Notes under the pieces: generated by a model
The model's input: the letters and a program-made list of their open reading frames with translations, nothing else
The model's database searches: none
What the model was told of the DNA's origin: nothing
Assembly (NCBI RefSeq): GCF_039526385.1
Contig: NZ_BAAAIX010000034.1
Location: 135,743 to 199,742 of the forward strand
Origin: Luteococcus peritonei
GTDB lineage: Bacteria; Actinomycetota; Actinomycetes; Propionibacteriales; Propionibacteriaceae
DNA: 64,000 nt
Reading direction: 5' to 3'
In this document: one piece after another, positions 50,790 through 59,431 of the stretch
How positions within the stretch are numbered: position 1 is the stretch's first letter
How the letters are laid out: each line of letters opens with the position of its first letter
Made by a program: the position numbers and the translations under genes

Positions 50790-51752
50790 ATGAGTACTGA
50801 CGACATCACCCGGCTCGGCGTGCGGGACACCGCGGACCTGCTGGCGCTGACCCCCTACCTGATGGGCTACCAGCCCACTGACCGGCTCGTCTTCCAGGTG
50901 ATGGAGCACCGACGGCTGCATGCCACGGGCGCGGTGGAGCTGGAGGCGGTGCACCAGCCCGAGGCGCTACAGGAATCGATCACCCAGCTGCTCGACCGGC
51001 TGGAGGCGCCCCTGGTGCTGCTGGCGGCCTGGACCGACGACCGCGAGCTCGGTGAGCTGGCGCTGCAGCTCGCCACCGACGCGGTGGGTCGCCACCGGCT
51101 GCTGGACCGGGTGCTGGTGACCAGCACCACCTGGCAGACGCAGGACGGTCGTAGCGGCGAGACCGAGGCCCTGCGCCGATCGCCGGTGGTGGCCGCGGCC
51201 GTCGTCGCCGGCCTCAGCGCCGCCCCCACGCGAGAGGCTGCTGTGGCGGTGGTGCAGGGCCCCGTGCCGGAGCTGGTGGACCAGCTCGAGGCGCTGCACC
51301 ACCGGGCGGAGGACCGGCTGGTGACGCTGGGGGAGGCCGGGTGGACGCAGCGTGCCAGGACGATGGTGCGCGAGGCGCTGGCGGGTCGCGAGCCGGCCGG
51401 GGGTGAGCTGGCCGAGCTGGCCCTGTTGTCCGGCCTGCCCGACGTGCGCGAGTCGCTCTGGCTCGACATGACGCGCCGGCGGGCTGCGGAGAACCTGGAC
51501 CTGTGGACCCGCGTCGTGGCGCAGTGCCCCTCCACCTATGCGGCGGGGCCGGTGCTCACGATGGGATTCGCCGCCTGGCTGGCCGGCGAGGGGGCGCTGC
51601 TGGGCAGCTGTGTGGACCGTGCGCTGGAGCTCGGCCTCGATGACTGGGAGGTGGATGTGCTGGAGGCGCTCAGTCAGGCGGCGGTGCACCCGTCGGCCTG
51701 GGAGCGAAGCTGCAGCCGCGACAGCCTCCACCAGCCGGCGGGGTCGCGCTAG
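50790..51752 (+). CDS. DUF4192 domain protein
   Basis: A 320-residue soluble protein of the actinobacterial DUF4192 family: GVRDTADLLALTPYLMGYQPTDRLVF near the N terminus matches the family opening, and the rest is mainly helical with a conserved WLAGEGALLGSCVDRALEL near the end. The function is unknown; the gene is often found in actinobacterial genomes near DNA-metabolism genes. ATG 50790 is chosen because it gives the family-like start MSTDD; ATG 50784 is two residues earlier. The stop overlaps that of the convergent VIT gene in the shared CTAG at 51749-51752. Confidence 0.8.
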   Translation: MSTDDITRLGVRDTADLLALTPYLMGYQPTDRLVFQVMEHRRLHATGAVELEAVHQPEALQESITQLLDRLEAPLVLLAAWTDDRELGELALQLATDAVGRHRLLDRVLVTSTTWQTQDGRSGETEALRRSPVVAAAVVAGLSAAPTREAAVAVVQGPVPELVDQLEALHHRAEDRLVTLGEAGWTQRARTMVREALAGREPAGGELAELALLSGLPDVRESLWLDMTRRRAAENLDLWTRVVAQCPSTYAAGPVLTMGFAAWLAGEGALLGSCVDRALELGLDDWEVDVLEALSQAAVHPSAWERSCSRDSLHQPAGSR

Positions 51753-52495
51753 AGCTGTGTCCCCACCAGGCTGCCGACCCCGTAGGTCAGGCCCATCGCC
51801 AGCGCGCCCACCACCAGGTTGCGCACCATGGGGCGCCAGGCGCTGCCGCCGCCGAGCCGGGCGGAGACGGCGCCGGTGAGCGCCAGGGCCACCAGGACGG
51901 CGACCAGGGTGGCGACGACCCGGGCCTCGACGGGGCTGAGCAGCATGACCGCCAGCGGGATCAGCGCGCCGAGGGTGAAGGACAGGGCGGAGGCCCAGGC
52001 AGCACTCCACGGGCTGGTGCGCTCGTCGGCGCTGATGCCCAGGTCCGCCTCGGCGTGGGCGGCGAGGGCGTCGTGGCTGCTCAGCTCGGCGGCGACCAGC
52101 TCGGCGGTCTGCTCGCTCAGACCCTTGTCCCGGTAGATCTCGGCCAGACGCTGCTGCTGGCCCTGGGGATCCTGGGAGAGCAGGCGGCCGCGGGCCTGGA
52201 GCTCGGCGATCTCGGTGTCCTTCTGGCTGGAGACCGAGACGAACTCGCCGCCGGCCATGGACAGGGCTCCTGCCACCAGGCCGGCCATGCCGGCGATGAA
52301 CAGGGCGGTGCGGTCGCTGCTGGCACCGGCCACGCCCATCACCAGGCCGGCGGTGGACACGATGCCGTCGTTGGCGCCGAGCACACCGGCGCGAAGCCAG
52401 TTGAGCTTGGAGCTGAGGCTGCGCTCGGTGCGCAGCGGGGCGGACCCGGCGGTCTCGGTGCTGACCGCGGGGGCGCTGATGGAAAGGGCTGCCAT
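51749..52495 (-). CDS. VIT1/CCC1 family (Fe2+/Mn2+) transporter
   Basis: A 248-residue membrane protein. The family signature begins at residue 33 with NWLRAGVLGANDGIVSTAGLVMGVAG, followed by MAGLVAGALSMAGGEFVSVSSQ, the metal-binding loop region with Glu/Asp/His (about 100-150), and three C-terminal helices. The family moves Fe2+ or Mn2+ out of the cytoplasm. It is divergent from the cysteine-bearing regulator at 52638; an iron link is suggestive, not shown. The stop shares CTAG with the convergent DUF4192 gene. ATG 52495 is preceded by GGAG. Confidence 0.9.
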   Translation of the reverse strand: MAALSISAPAVSTETAGSAPLRTERSLSSKLNWLRAGVLGANDGIVSTAGLVMGVAGASSDRTALFIAGMAGLVAGALSMAGGEFVSVSSQKDTEIAELQARGRLLSQDPQGQQQRLAEIYRDKGLSEQTAELVAAELSSHDALAAHAEADLGISADERTSPWSAAWASALSFTLGALIPLAVMLLSPVEARVVATLVAVLVALALTGAVSARLGGGSAWRPMVRNLVVGALAMGLTYGVGSLVGTQL

Positions 52496-52557
52496 GACTC
52501 CATGGTGGGTGCGCCGAGCACACCGCGCAACGAAGGAGAGGCAGCCCTAAGCGGTCT

Positions 52558-52591
52558 GACAAGCGGTGACACCTGGACTGTGTCTGTTGTC
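52558..52591. promoter_or_regulatory. Nested inverted repeats between VIT and regulator genes
   Basis: GACAA (52558) and GACA (52568) on the left are matched by TGTC (52581) and TTGTC (52587) on the right. The half-sites are not perfectly symmetrical, since the inner gaps are 5 and 2 bases. A candidate operator for the adjacent regulator. Confidence 0.35.
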
Positions 52592-52625
52592 CAACCCGCC
52601 GTCACAAAGCACGGACCGCACCTCG

Positions 52626-52631
52626 TAAACT
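52626..52631 (+). promoter_or_regulatory. -10 box TAAACT, leaderless promoter of the HTH regulator
   Basis: TAAACT, six bases (GCCACC), ATG 52638. A possible -35, GTCACA, is at 52601-52606 with a 19-base spacer. Confidence 0.65.
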
Positions 52632-52637
52632 GCCACC

Positions 52638-53306
52638 ATGCAAACCAGAGGTCCCCAGGGTCCGCCCACGTCGACGGCTCCCACGTCGATGTCGGCGGCG
52701 CGTGCCGCAGTGCTCGAGGCAGTGCGCACCCGGGGCCGCCTCTGCTCGGTGCGCGAGGTGGCCGACCAGCTGGACCTGCACCCGAACACCGTGCGCGAAC
52801 ACCTTGACGCACTCCTCGAGCAGCGCCTGGTGGAGCGCGAGTCCTCCTCACCCGCCGGCCGGGGGCGTCCGGCGCTGATGTACCGCGCCACCACCGCCAT
52901 CACCGACGTCGCGCGTGACTACGAACTGCTGGCCGAGGTGCTCGCCGAGCAGCTCGCCCAGTTGCCCGACGCTGCCGGGGCCTCGCGAGCCGCTGGCCGC
53001 TCCTGGGGTTCTCGGCTGGGCCACGGTGACGGCGAGCCGGTCGAGCTGCAGGCCTGGATGGCCCAGCTCGGCTTCCAGCCCCACCAGCTCTCGCAGGCCA
53101 CCTGGCTGCTGCGCAGCTGCCCGATCCTGTCGGCGGCGCGCCAGAACCCGGACGTGGTCTGTTCCGTGCACCTCGGACTGGCGCAGGCGATCGTGGAGCG
53201 GCAGGGCCAGGACGGCTCGCAGATGGCGATCGAGCCGATGGGCCATCCCCAGGGCTGCCTGTTGCACCTGCGCGCGCCGCAGCTGCCGACCGAGCCGATG
53301 GGCTAG
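52638..53306 (+). CDS. HTH transcriptional regulator with conserved cysteines (ArsR/SufR-like)
   Basis: A 222-residue regulator. A winged helix-turn-helix occupies about residues 22-85 (VREVADQLDLHPNTVREHLD, GRGRPALMYRA). The C-terminal half holds Cys161, Cys175 and Cys207 with His178 and His210 in LLRSCPIL, VVCSVHLG and GCLLHLR; this pattern resembles SufR-type iron-sulfur regulators and an actinobacterial group adjacent to copper nitrite reductase-like genes. A nitric-oxide or redox-sensing role is plausible but inferred. It lies 46 bases upstream of the three-cupredoxin gene, on the same strand, and is divergent from the VIT transporter; the nested repeats at 52558 are a possible operator. 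Confidence 0.82.
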   Translation: MQTRGPQGPPTSTAPTSMSAARAAVLEAVRTRGRLCSVREVADQLDLHPNTVREHLDALLEQRLVERESSSPAGRGRPALMYRATTAITDVARDYELLAEVLAEQLAQLPDAAGASRAAGRSWGSRLGHGDGEPVELQAWMAQLGFQPHQLSQATWLLRSCPILSAARQNPDVVCSVHLGLAQAIVERQGQDGSQMAIEPMGHPQGCLLHLRAPQLPTEPMG

Positions 53307-53336
53307 GGCGGTCGTCGCGCCCAACGGGGCAGGGGC

Positions 53337-53342
53337 TAGCAT
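53337..53342 (+). promoter_or_regulatory. -10 box TAGCAT before the three-cupredoxin gene
   Basis: TAGCAT ends 10 bases before ATG 53353, giving a leader of about 3 bases; no ribosome-binding site is visible. Confidence 0.45.
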
Positions 53343-53352
53343 TTAGCACGAC

Positions 53353-56037
53353 ATGGACATTGCAAAATCTTCTTCTGCTGGCCTCGACGACCCGAAGCGG
53401 CTGACCCGGCGAGGCTGGCACACCCGCGCAGCGGTGCCGATGCTGCTGTGGATGCTCGCGGCCGTCGTGATGGTCAACGTGCACCGTTTCGTGCCGCGCT
53501 CCACCTGGCTGCTGGTGCACTTCATGACGCTGGGCGTGGCCAGCAATGCCATCGTCGTGTGGAGCAACCACTTCGCCGATGCCGTGCTGCGCACCGGTTC
53601 GCGGGGCCACCGACGCGAGGTGGTGGAGCTCGCGCTGCTGAATGCCGCGCTGGTGCTGCTCAGCGTCGGCGTGGTGGGGCAGTGGGCCGTCCCGGTCTGG
53701 ATCGGCGCTGCGGCGCTGGCGGCGATGGCCGGCTACATCATCGTCGAGCTGGGTGGCCAGGCGCGCAGCAGCCTGCCGGCACGCTTCGCGATGACGGTGC
53801 GCTGGTACCAGTGGGCCGCTCTCTGCCTGCTGGTCGGTGTGGTGCTCGGCGCCCTGATGGCCGTGCCCTTCGGACGCTGGGCCGACGGCCTGCTCACCAG
53901 CCACCTGGTGCTCAACGTGCTGGGCTGGATCGGCCTGACGGTCTGGGGGACGCTGGCCACGCTGTGGCCCACCATGCTGCGGGCCCGGGCCGACGACGGC
54001 ACCGAGCGTGCCGCACGTCGTGCGCTGCCCGTGATGCTCGTCGGCATCGTGCTGCTGGCGGCTGCGCCCCTGCTCGCCGGACCAGCAGCTCTGGCTTGGC
54101 GACTGGCTGCGCTGGCGGGTACGGCTGCCTACCTGACCGCCGTCGTACTGCAGCTGGGCCCCATCCTGCGCGCCTGGCGCGTCAAGCCCACCACGAGTTT
54201 CGCAGTGCTCTCCGCCGCCGCGGCGCAGGCCTGGATGGTGGTCTGGCTGCTCTGGCTGGCCGTGCTGCTGGTGACCAGCGCCGGGCAGGCGGAGCTGGTG
54301 GCCTCGCTGCGCCAGAGCGTTCCGCTGCTGGTGGTGGGCTTCCTGGCCCAGGTGCTCGCCGGTGCGCTCAGCTATCTGCTCCCGGTGGTGCTGGGCGGCG
54401 GCCCCGCCATGGTGCGCACCACCAGCGACGTCTTCGAGCGCGGCGCGGTGGCCCGCTGGGCCCTGCTCAACCTCGGCCTGGCCACCTTCCTGCTGCCCAT
54501 CACCTCGGTCTGGAAGGTCACCACCTCGCTGGCCGTCTTCCTGGTCCTGGCCTGCTTCCCGGTGCTGGTCTGGAGGGCCTGGCGGCTGCGCTCCCACGGT
54601 GAGGCCCGTGACGACCTGCAGCACCAGCCGAGCGCCCGCCGCATCCCCCGGGGCCTGGCCTGGGCCCTGGCCTGGTGGCTGGTGGTGGCCGGCCTGGCCG
54701 TCGCCGTCGATCCGGTGGGATTCCGGTCCATGCTCGGCTCCTCCGACGCCTCCGGTGGCGTCTCCGCCACCGGGCAGACCACCACGGTCGACGTCGTCGC
54801 CAAGGACATGCGCTTCGTGCCCGACGTGGTGCAGGTGCCGGCGGGCAACCGCCTGGTCATCAACCTGGTCAACCAGGACCCCGGCATGATCCACGACCTG
54901 ATCCTGGCCACCGGGCAGACCTCCGGCCGTCTGGAGCCCGGTGGCCGTACCACCCTCGACGTCGGCGTCGTGGGGGAGTCGGTGGACGGCTGGTGCTCCG
55001 TGGCGGGGCATCGACAGCTCGGCATGGTCTTCCGCGTCGAGACCACCGGTGGTGCGGCCCAGCCCTCGTCGAGTGCCTCCAGCGGGATGCAGCACGACCA
55101 CGGGGCCACCGGGACCGCGCCGGCCCCCACCCTGGACCAGAGCCGTGATCCTGCCGCCGGCTGGAAGGCTCGCGTGGCAGCACTGCCCCCGGCCACCACG
55201 ATGAAGGTGCACAAGCTCACGCTCACCGCCACCGAGGAGGTCCAGGAGGTCTCGCCCGGGGTGCAGCAGACGGTGTGGACCTTCAACGGTGCGGTTCCCG
55301 GACCGGTGCTGCGTGGACGGGTCGGTGACGTCTTCGAGGTGACGCTGGTCAACGACGGCACCATGGGCCATTCCATCGACTTCCATGCGGGTTCGGTGGC
55401 CCCGGAAGCGCCGATGCGCACCATCGCCCCTGGCGAGAGCCTGGTCTACCGTTTCACGGCGAAGCGGGCCGGGGTCTGGATGTACCACTGCTCCACCGCG
55501 CCGATGAGCCTGCACATCGCCAACGGCATGTATGGCGCCGTCGTGATCGACCCGCCGGACCTGCCGAAGGTGGACCGTGAGTACGTGCTGGTGCAGGGCG
55601 AGCAGTACTACGGCGCGCCCGCGGCCGACGGCAGCCCCGGCATCGCGAGCTCCGAGAAGATCGCCCAGGAGAAGCCCGATGCGGTGGTCTTCAACGGCTA
55701 TGCGGGTCAGTACGACCGGGCGCCGCTGGCCGCGCGGGTGGGCGAGCGGGTGCGGATCTGGGTGCTGGACGCCGGCCCCACCCGACCGCTGGCCTTCCAC
55801 GTGGTGGGCGGGCAGTTCGACTCGGTCTGGACCGAGGGCTCCTGGAAGCTGCGGAACGGGACAACACCTGGCGTGCCCGGATCGGTCGACGGCGGCAGCC
55901 AGACGCTGGGCCTGCTGGCCAGCCAGGGCGGCTTCGTGGAGATGGCCTTCACCGAGGCCGGCCGCTATCCCTTCGTGAATCACCAGATGGTGGATGCCGA
56001 GCGAGGGGCGCACGGCTTCATCGAGGTCTCCCGGTAG
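53353..56037 (+). CDS. Membrane-anchored multicopper protein related to copper nitrite reductase (NirK-like)
   Basis: An 894-residue fusion: about 11-12 transmembrane helices (residues 25-450) of a type seen in actinobacterial multicopper proteins, then three cupredoxin domains. Cupredoxin 1 (about 470-565) is type 1: His514, Cys548, His553, Met558. Domains 2-3 (about 625-894) form a NirK pair: HSIDFH gives Asp676 with His673 and His678, WMYHCSTAPMSLHIANGM gives His712, Cys713, His721 and Met726, and FHVVGG gives His816. Type 1 and type 2 copper sites are therefore complete. The catalytic His equivalent to His255, in a DHAL-like loop, seems replaced: the sequence is DRAPL. Activity may differ from nitrite reduction. 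The regulator at 52638 is just upstream. Confidence 0.85.
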   Translation: MDIAKSSSAGLDDPKRLTRRGWHTRAAVPMLLWMLAAVVMVNVHRFVPRSTWLLVHFMTLGVASNAIVVWSNHFADAVLRTGSRGHRREVVELALLNAALVLLSVGVVGQWAVPVWIGAAALAAMAGYIIVELGGQARSSLPARFAMTVRWYQWAALCLLVGVVLGALMAVPFGRWADGLLTSHLVLNVLGWIGLTVWGTLATLWPTMLRARADDGTERAARRALPVMLVGIVLLAAAPLLAGPAALAWRLAALAGTAAYLTAVVLQLGPILRAWRVKPTTSFAVLSAAAAQAWMVVWLLWLAVLLVTSAGQAELVASLRQSVPLLVVGFLAQVLAGALSYLLPVVLGGGPAMVRTTSDVFERGAVARWALLNLGLATFLLPITSVWKVTTSLAVFLVLACFPVLVWRAWRLRSHGEARDDLQHQPSARRIPRGLAWALAWWLVVAGLAVAVDPVGFRSMLGSSDASGGVSATGQTTTVDVVAKDMRFVPDVVQVPAGNRLVINLVNQDPGMIHDLILATGQTSGRLEPGGRTTLDVGVVGESVDGWCSVAGHRQLGMVFRVETTGGAAQPSSSASSGMQHDHGATGTAPAPTLDQSRDPAAGWKARVAALPPATTMKVHKLTLTATEEVQEVSPGVQQTVWTFNGAVPGPVLRGRVGDVFEVTLVNDGTMGHSIDFHAGSVAPEAPMRTIAPGESLVYRFTAKRAGVWMYHCSTAPMSLHIANGMYGAVVIDPPDLPKVDREYVLVQGEQYYGAPAADGSPGIASSEKIAQEKPDAVVFNGYAGQYDRAPLAARVGERVRIWVLDAGPTRPLAFHVVGGQFDSVWTEGSWKLRNGTTPGVPGSVDGGSQTLGLLASQGGFVEMAFTEAGRYPFVNHQMVDAERGAHGFIEVSR

Positions 56038-56040
56038 CCG

Positions 56041-56078
56041 TTGTCCACAGGGTTGCGGGCGTCGAGGAATTGTCCACA
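56041..56078 (+). promoter_or_regulatory. Two perfect DnaA-box sequences upstream of comEA
   Basis: TTGTCCACA at 56041-56049 and again at 56070-56078, same strand, 29 bases apart. This is the consensus actinobacterial DnaA box. The pair lies between the multicopper gene stop and the comEA start. It is not an origin: no AT-rich region or dnaA/dnaN neighbourhood is present. Confidence 0.6.
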
Positions 56079-56116
56079 GCCCACCTCGGGCGTGAGGAAT
56101 CCCCGCGGCCGGCGTC

Positions 56117-56122
56117 CAAGCT
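56117..56122 (+). promoter_or_regulatory. -10-like box CAAGCT, leaderless promoter of comEA
   Basis: CAAGCT, six bases (CCAGGT), then GTG 56129. It selects this GTG as the start. Confidence 0.45.
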
Positions 56123-56128
56123 CCAGGT

Positions 56129-57079
56129 GTGCGGACCCATGACCTCGACGAACTGGCACGCGCCCGGCTGCAGTACGTGACGGCGGGCGCGCCACCCCTG
56201 GTGCCCTCACCCCGACGGTGCGCGCCGGACCGGACGGACGAGGAAGGCCGCACGGGGCCGCCGGTGGTTGGGCAGATCGACCCCGGTGCCGAAACCGCAG
56301 TCCGGCCAGACGCCCGCCCCTCAGCCGACGTCGCCGAGACCGGACCCGTCGAACTGCAGCCCAGCCGTGCCGAGCGGCTGATGGCCTTCGGCCGCGGCCA
56401 CCTGGTGGCGGTGGCGCTCGTGCTGGCTCTCGGTCTGGTGGGCACGGTGGGCTGGTTGCTGCGCTCCCGACCCAGCGAGGTGCCGTTGGCCGTGCAGCCG
56501 GTCTCCGGGGGATCGGCGGCCCTGACCCCCTCTCCGGCTGCAGGTGGCGCGTCCCCGGCACCGGCCACGCCGTCTGTCCAGGCCGCCCTGCGGGTCCACG
56601 TGATCGGGGCCGTGCGACGCCCGGGGGTGGTGCAGCTCCCGGCCGGCGCCAGGGTGTCCGACGCGATCACGGCTGCTGGTGGACTGCTGGCCAGCGCCTC
56701 GCCCGGTGAACTCAACCTGGCGGCGCCGGTGGCCGACGGCAGCCAGGTGGTCATCGGGACCCGGCAGCGGCCCCGGGGCGAGGTCCGTCCGGCCGAGCAG
56801 GCTGCCTCCGGCTCCCAGTCACAGAGCGGGGCGGCCGCGCCCTCCGGCGGACATGGCGGAGCTGGGGCGGGCACACCGGCGGGCGGGGCCCTGGTGGACC
56901 TCAACACCGCCACCGCCGAACAGCTCGACCAGTTGCCCGGGGTGGGTCCGGTGACGGCGCAGAAGATCCTGGACTGGCGCAGCCAGCACGGGCGCTTCAG
57001 CCGGGTGGACGAGCTGCAGGAGGTTGACGGCATCGGCCCCACGAGCTACCAGCGAATCGCCCAGCATGTCCGCGTCTGA
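56129..57079 (+). CDS. comEA: Competence protein ComEA (helix-hairpin-helix DNA receptor)
   Basis: A 316-residue membrane-anchored DNA-binding protein. The N terminus (1-about 85) is cytoplasmic, one transmembrane helix lies at about 92-112, then a Pro/Ala-rich linker and an SLBB domain (about 150-210; RVHVIGAVRRPGVVQLPAGA). The C-terminal helix-hairpin-helix pair reads VDLNTATAEQLDQLPGVGPV and FSRVDELQEVDGIGP. It would carry incoming DNA outside the membrane to ComEC, which overlaps its end by 14 bases. GTG 56129 follows CAAGCT by 6 bases. The presence of both genes suggests natural uptake, although no pilus or ComF genes are in the window. Two DnaA boxes lie upstream. Confidence 0.92.
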   Translation: MRTHDLDELARARLQYVTAGAPPLVPSPRRCAPDRTDEEGRTGPPVVGQIDPGAETAVRPDARPSADVAETGPVELQPSRAERLMAFGRGHLVAVALVLALGLVGTVGWLLRSRPSEVPLAVQPVSGGSAALTPSPAAGGASPAPATPSVQAALRVHVIGAVRRPGVVQLPAGARVSDAITAAGGLLASASPGELNLAAPVADGSQVVIGTRQRPRGEVRPAEQAASGSQSQSGAAAPSGGHGGAGAGTPAGGALVDLNTATAEQLDQLPGVGPVTAQKILDWRSQHGRFSRVDELQEVDGIGPTSYQRIAQHVRV

Positions 57080-59417
57080 GCGCGAGCCCGCCAGATCGGA
57101 GCCCTTGGACCTTCGCCTGCTTCCCCTGGCCGCCGCAGGCTGGGCCGGCGCCTGGTGGGGGACCGCTCCCGAGGTCCGGACGGCGGCGGCCCTGTGCGCC
57201 GTCGTCCCGGTCGTGCTGTTCTGGGGCCGTCATCGGGGCCTCACCCGCAGGGGCCTGGCCGCGGTGCTGGTCTGCCTGGCTTGCGCGGCCTCGGGGCTGG
57301 GGCGGGAACACCGCCTCGACTCGTCGACGGTGGCCCAGCTGGCCCGGGAACGGGCCGTGGTGCGCGCCGTCGTGGTGGTTGACGGTGACGTCGTGCTGCA
57401 CCCCCGTCGTGGAGTGATGCCTCCGATGGCACTGGTACAGGCCCGGATGGTCCAGCTCGACGGGAGGGGGCGGCGCGTGCTCCAGCAGCTGCCGCTGACG
57501 GTGCGCGCCAGCGGAGAGCTGGCCGAGGCGCTGGCCGGCTGCGCCGCGGGCGAGCGGATCCAGCTGGAGGGGCGACTCTCACAGCGCGAGAACGGGCGGC
57601 CGGTGGCGGCCCTGCTCCAGGTCCGAGCCCCGCCGTTGGAACTGGCCCCGCCCTCGCCCGGAGCGCGCGCCGTCAACGCCCTGCGACGGGGTCTGCACGA
57701 CGCCATGCGGCACAGCCCTGCGCAGCAGGCAGGCCTGTTGCCCTCTCTGGTGGTGGGCGACACCGCCGGCTTGGACGAGTCCTTGGAGGAGGACTTCCGC
57801 AGCACCGGCCTGACCCACCTGACAGCGGTCTCGGGGACCAACCTGACCCTGACGCTGGTCTTCCTGCTGGGCGCTGCGCGCTGGGCCGGGCTGACGGGCT
57901 GGCCGGTGCGCGGGTTGGGGTTGCTGGGGGTGCTGGCCTTCGTCACGGTCTGTCGCGCCGAACCCAGCGTGCTGCGTGCCGGGGCCATGGGGCTGGTGGC
58001 ACTGGCGGGGCTGGGCCTGGCGGGAGGGCGGGGCCGGGGGCTGCGCCACCTGTGCCTGGCCGTCTGGCTGCTGGTGCTGGTGGACCCGTGGTTGGCGCGC
58101 TCACTGGGCTTCGCGCTGTCAGCGCTCGCCACGGGCGGGATCCTGTGGTGGGGCCAGCGCTGGACCCGGGCCATGGCCTGGGCCCCCGGATGGCTGGCCG
58201 AGTCGGTGGTGGTTCCGCTGGCCGCCCAGCTCGCCACCCAGGCCGTGGTCACCTCGATCAGCGGGGAGGTCTCCGTGGTGGGGCTTGCCGCCAATGCGCT
58301 GGCCGGGCCCTTCGTCGGGCCCGCCACGGTGCTGGGCCTGGCCGCCATGATCGTGGCGCCGCTGTGGTCGGGTCTGGCGTCGGTCCTGGGGTGGGTGGCC
58401 GGCTGGTGTGTCCAGCCGATCATCTGGACCGCCACCACGCTGGCCGCGCTCCCGGCAGCCACCTGGCGCTGGCCCGCGCAGCCGGTCCTGGTGCTCCTGC
58501 TGGGTGTCCTGTGCCTGCTGGTGGCCCCAGCCGTCCCCTGGCTGCTCGCACGACGATGGGCGTGCCTGCTCCTCTGCCTGGTGCTGTGCCTGGCCTGCAT
58601 CAGGGAGCCGAGGCCGCTCGGCTGGCCCGGAGACTGGCAGGTGGCCTTCTGCGACGTGGGGCAGGGCGATGCGACGGTGTTGCGCGCGGGCGACGGCCAG
58701 GCCGTCGTGGTGGACACCGGCCCGCCGGGCGGCGACGTGGTCGACTGTCTGCGCCGCCTGGGGGTCAGAGGGGTGCCCCTGCTGGTGCTGACGCACTACC
58801 ACGACGACCACATCGGTTCCCTGCGGGAGCTGCTGCAGGCCCTCCCGGTGGGCGCGGTGCTGCTCAATCCGATGGAGTCTCCCGCTGCTGCGGCGGCCCG
58901 TACTCGACGCTCGGCGGAGGCACGCGCCATCCGGATCGAGATGGCCGTCGTCGGTCAGCAGTTCCGCATCGGGCAGGTCGGCTGGACCACTGTCGGGGTG
59001 GGGGCCCGTGCCGTCCTGGCAAGCATGGGGGAGGGCGAGTCCTCGCAGGACAATGACAGCTCCACGGTGGGACTGGTCCAGGTCGGCACCCTGCGCCTGG
59101 TGATCGGCGGGGATGTGGAGCCGGCCGGGCAGCAGCGGGTCGTGGCCCAGGGCTGGCAGCCCGGGGTGGAGGTGCTCAAGATGCCGCACCACGGCTCGTC
59201 TCGGCAGGACGAACGCTTCTGGTGCGAGTCAGGTGCGGTGCTGGCCGTGGCCAGCGCCGGCTTCCGCAACGACTACGGCCATCCGGCCCCCGCTGCCCTG
59301 CGCCTGGCCCAGCGGTGCGGCATGCAGGTGGTCCGTACCGACCTGGGCGGCACCATCACGGTCTGGCGCGACGGTGATCGCCTCGAGGTGCGCCGTCAGC
59401 GCGAGGGTCCTCCCTGA
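57066..59417 (+). CDS. comEC: Competence protein ComEC (DNA channel, with MBL-fold nuclease domain)
   Basis: A 783-residue polytopic membrane protein. About ten or more transmembrane segments occur between residues 15 and 510, including the Competence-domain core LTHLTAVSGTNLTLTLVFLL (about 250-269). The N-terminal DUF4131-type extracellular OB region is at about 85-190. The C-terminal MBL domain (about 525-783) has HYHDDHIG and GDVEPAGQQRVV then KMPHHGSSRQDE, so its zinc site looks intact and could degrade the non-transported strand. ATG 57066 overlaps the comEA stop by 14 bases; an earlier in-frame ATG at 57024 would run deep into comEA. The gene order comEA-comEC-holA-rpsT is conserved. 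Confidence 0.93.
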   Translation: MSASEREPARSEPLDLRLLPLAAAGWAGAWWGTAPEVRTAAALCAVVPVVLFWGRHRGLTRRGLAAVLVCLACAASGLGREHRLDSSTVAQLARERAVVRAVVVVDGDVVLHPRRGVMPPMALVQARMVQLDGRGRRVLQQLPLTVRASGELAEALAGCAAGERIQLEGRLSQRENGRPVAALLQVRAPPLELAPPSPGARAVNALRRGLHDAMRHSPAQQAGLLPSLVVGDTAGLDESLEEDFRSTGLTHLTAVSGTNLTLTLVFLLGAARWAGLTGWPVRGLGLLGVLAFVTVCRAEPSVLRAGAMGLVALAGLGLAGGRGRGLRHLCLAVWLLVLVDPWLARSLGFALSALATGGILWWGQRWTRAMAWAPGWLAESVVVPLAAQLATQAVVTSISGEVSVVGLAANALAGPFVGPATVLGLAAMIVAPLWSGLASVLGWVAGWCVQPIIWTATTLAALPAATWRWPAQPVLVLLLGVLCLLVAPAVPWLLARRWACLLLCLVLCLACIREPRPLGWPGDWQVAFCDVGQGDATVLRAGDGQAVVVDTGPPGGDVVDCLRRLGVRGVPLLVLTHYHDDHIGSLRELLQALPVGAVLLNPMESPAAAAARTRRSAEARAIRIEMAVVGQQFRIGQVGWTTVGVGARAVLASMGEGESSQDNDSSTVGLVQVGTLRLVIGGDVEPAGQQRVVAQGWQPGVEVLKMPHHGSSRQDERFWCESGAVLAVASAGFRNDYGHPAPAALRLAQRCGMQVVRTDLGGTITVWRDGDRLEVRRQREGPP

Positions 59418-59431
59418 TGCTACGCGCGGGG

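Noticed and set aside
52638..56037. Complete denitrification gene cluster
   Set aside because: There is only a NirK-like protein and one regulator; no nitrate, nitric oxide or nitrous oxide reductase or assembly gene is in the window.
56041..56078. Replication origin
   Set aside because: Only two DnaA boxes, no AT-rich unwinding region, and no dnaA, dnaN, rpmH or parAB neighbours.
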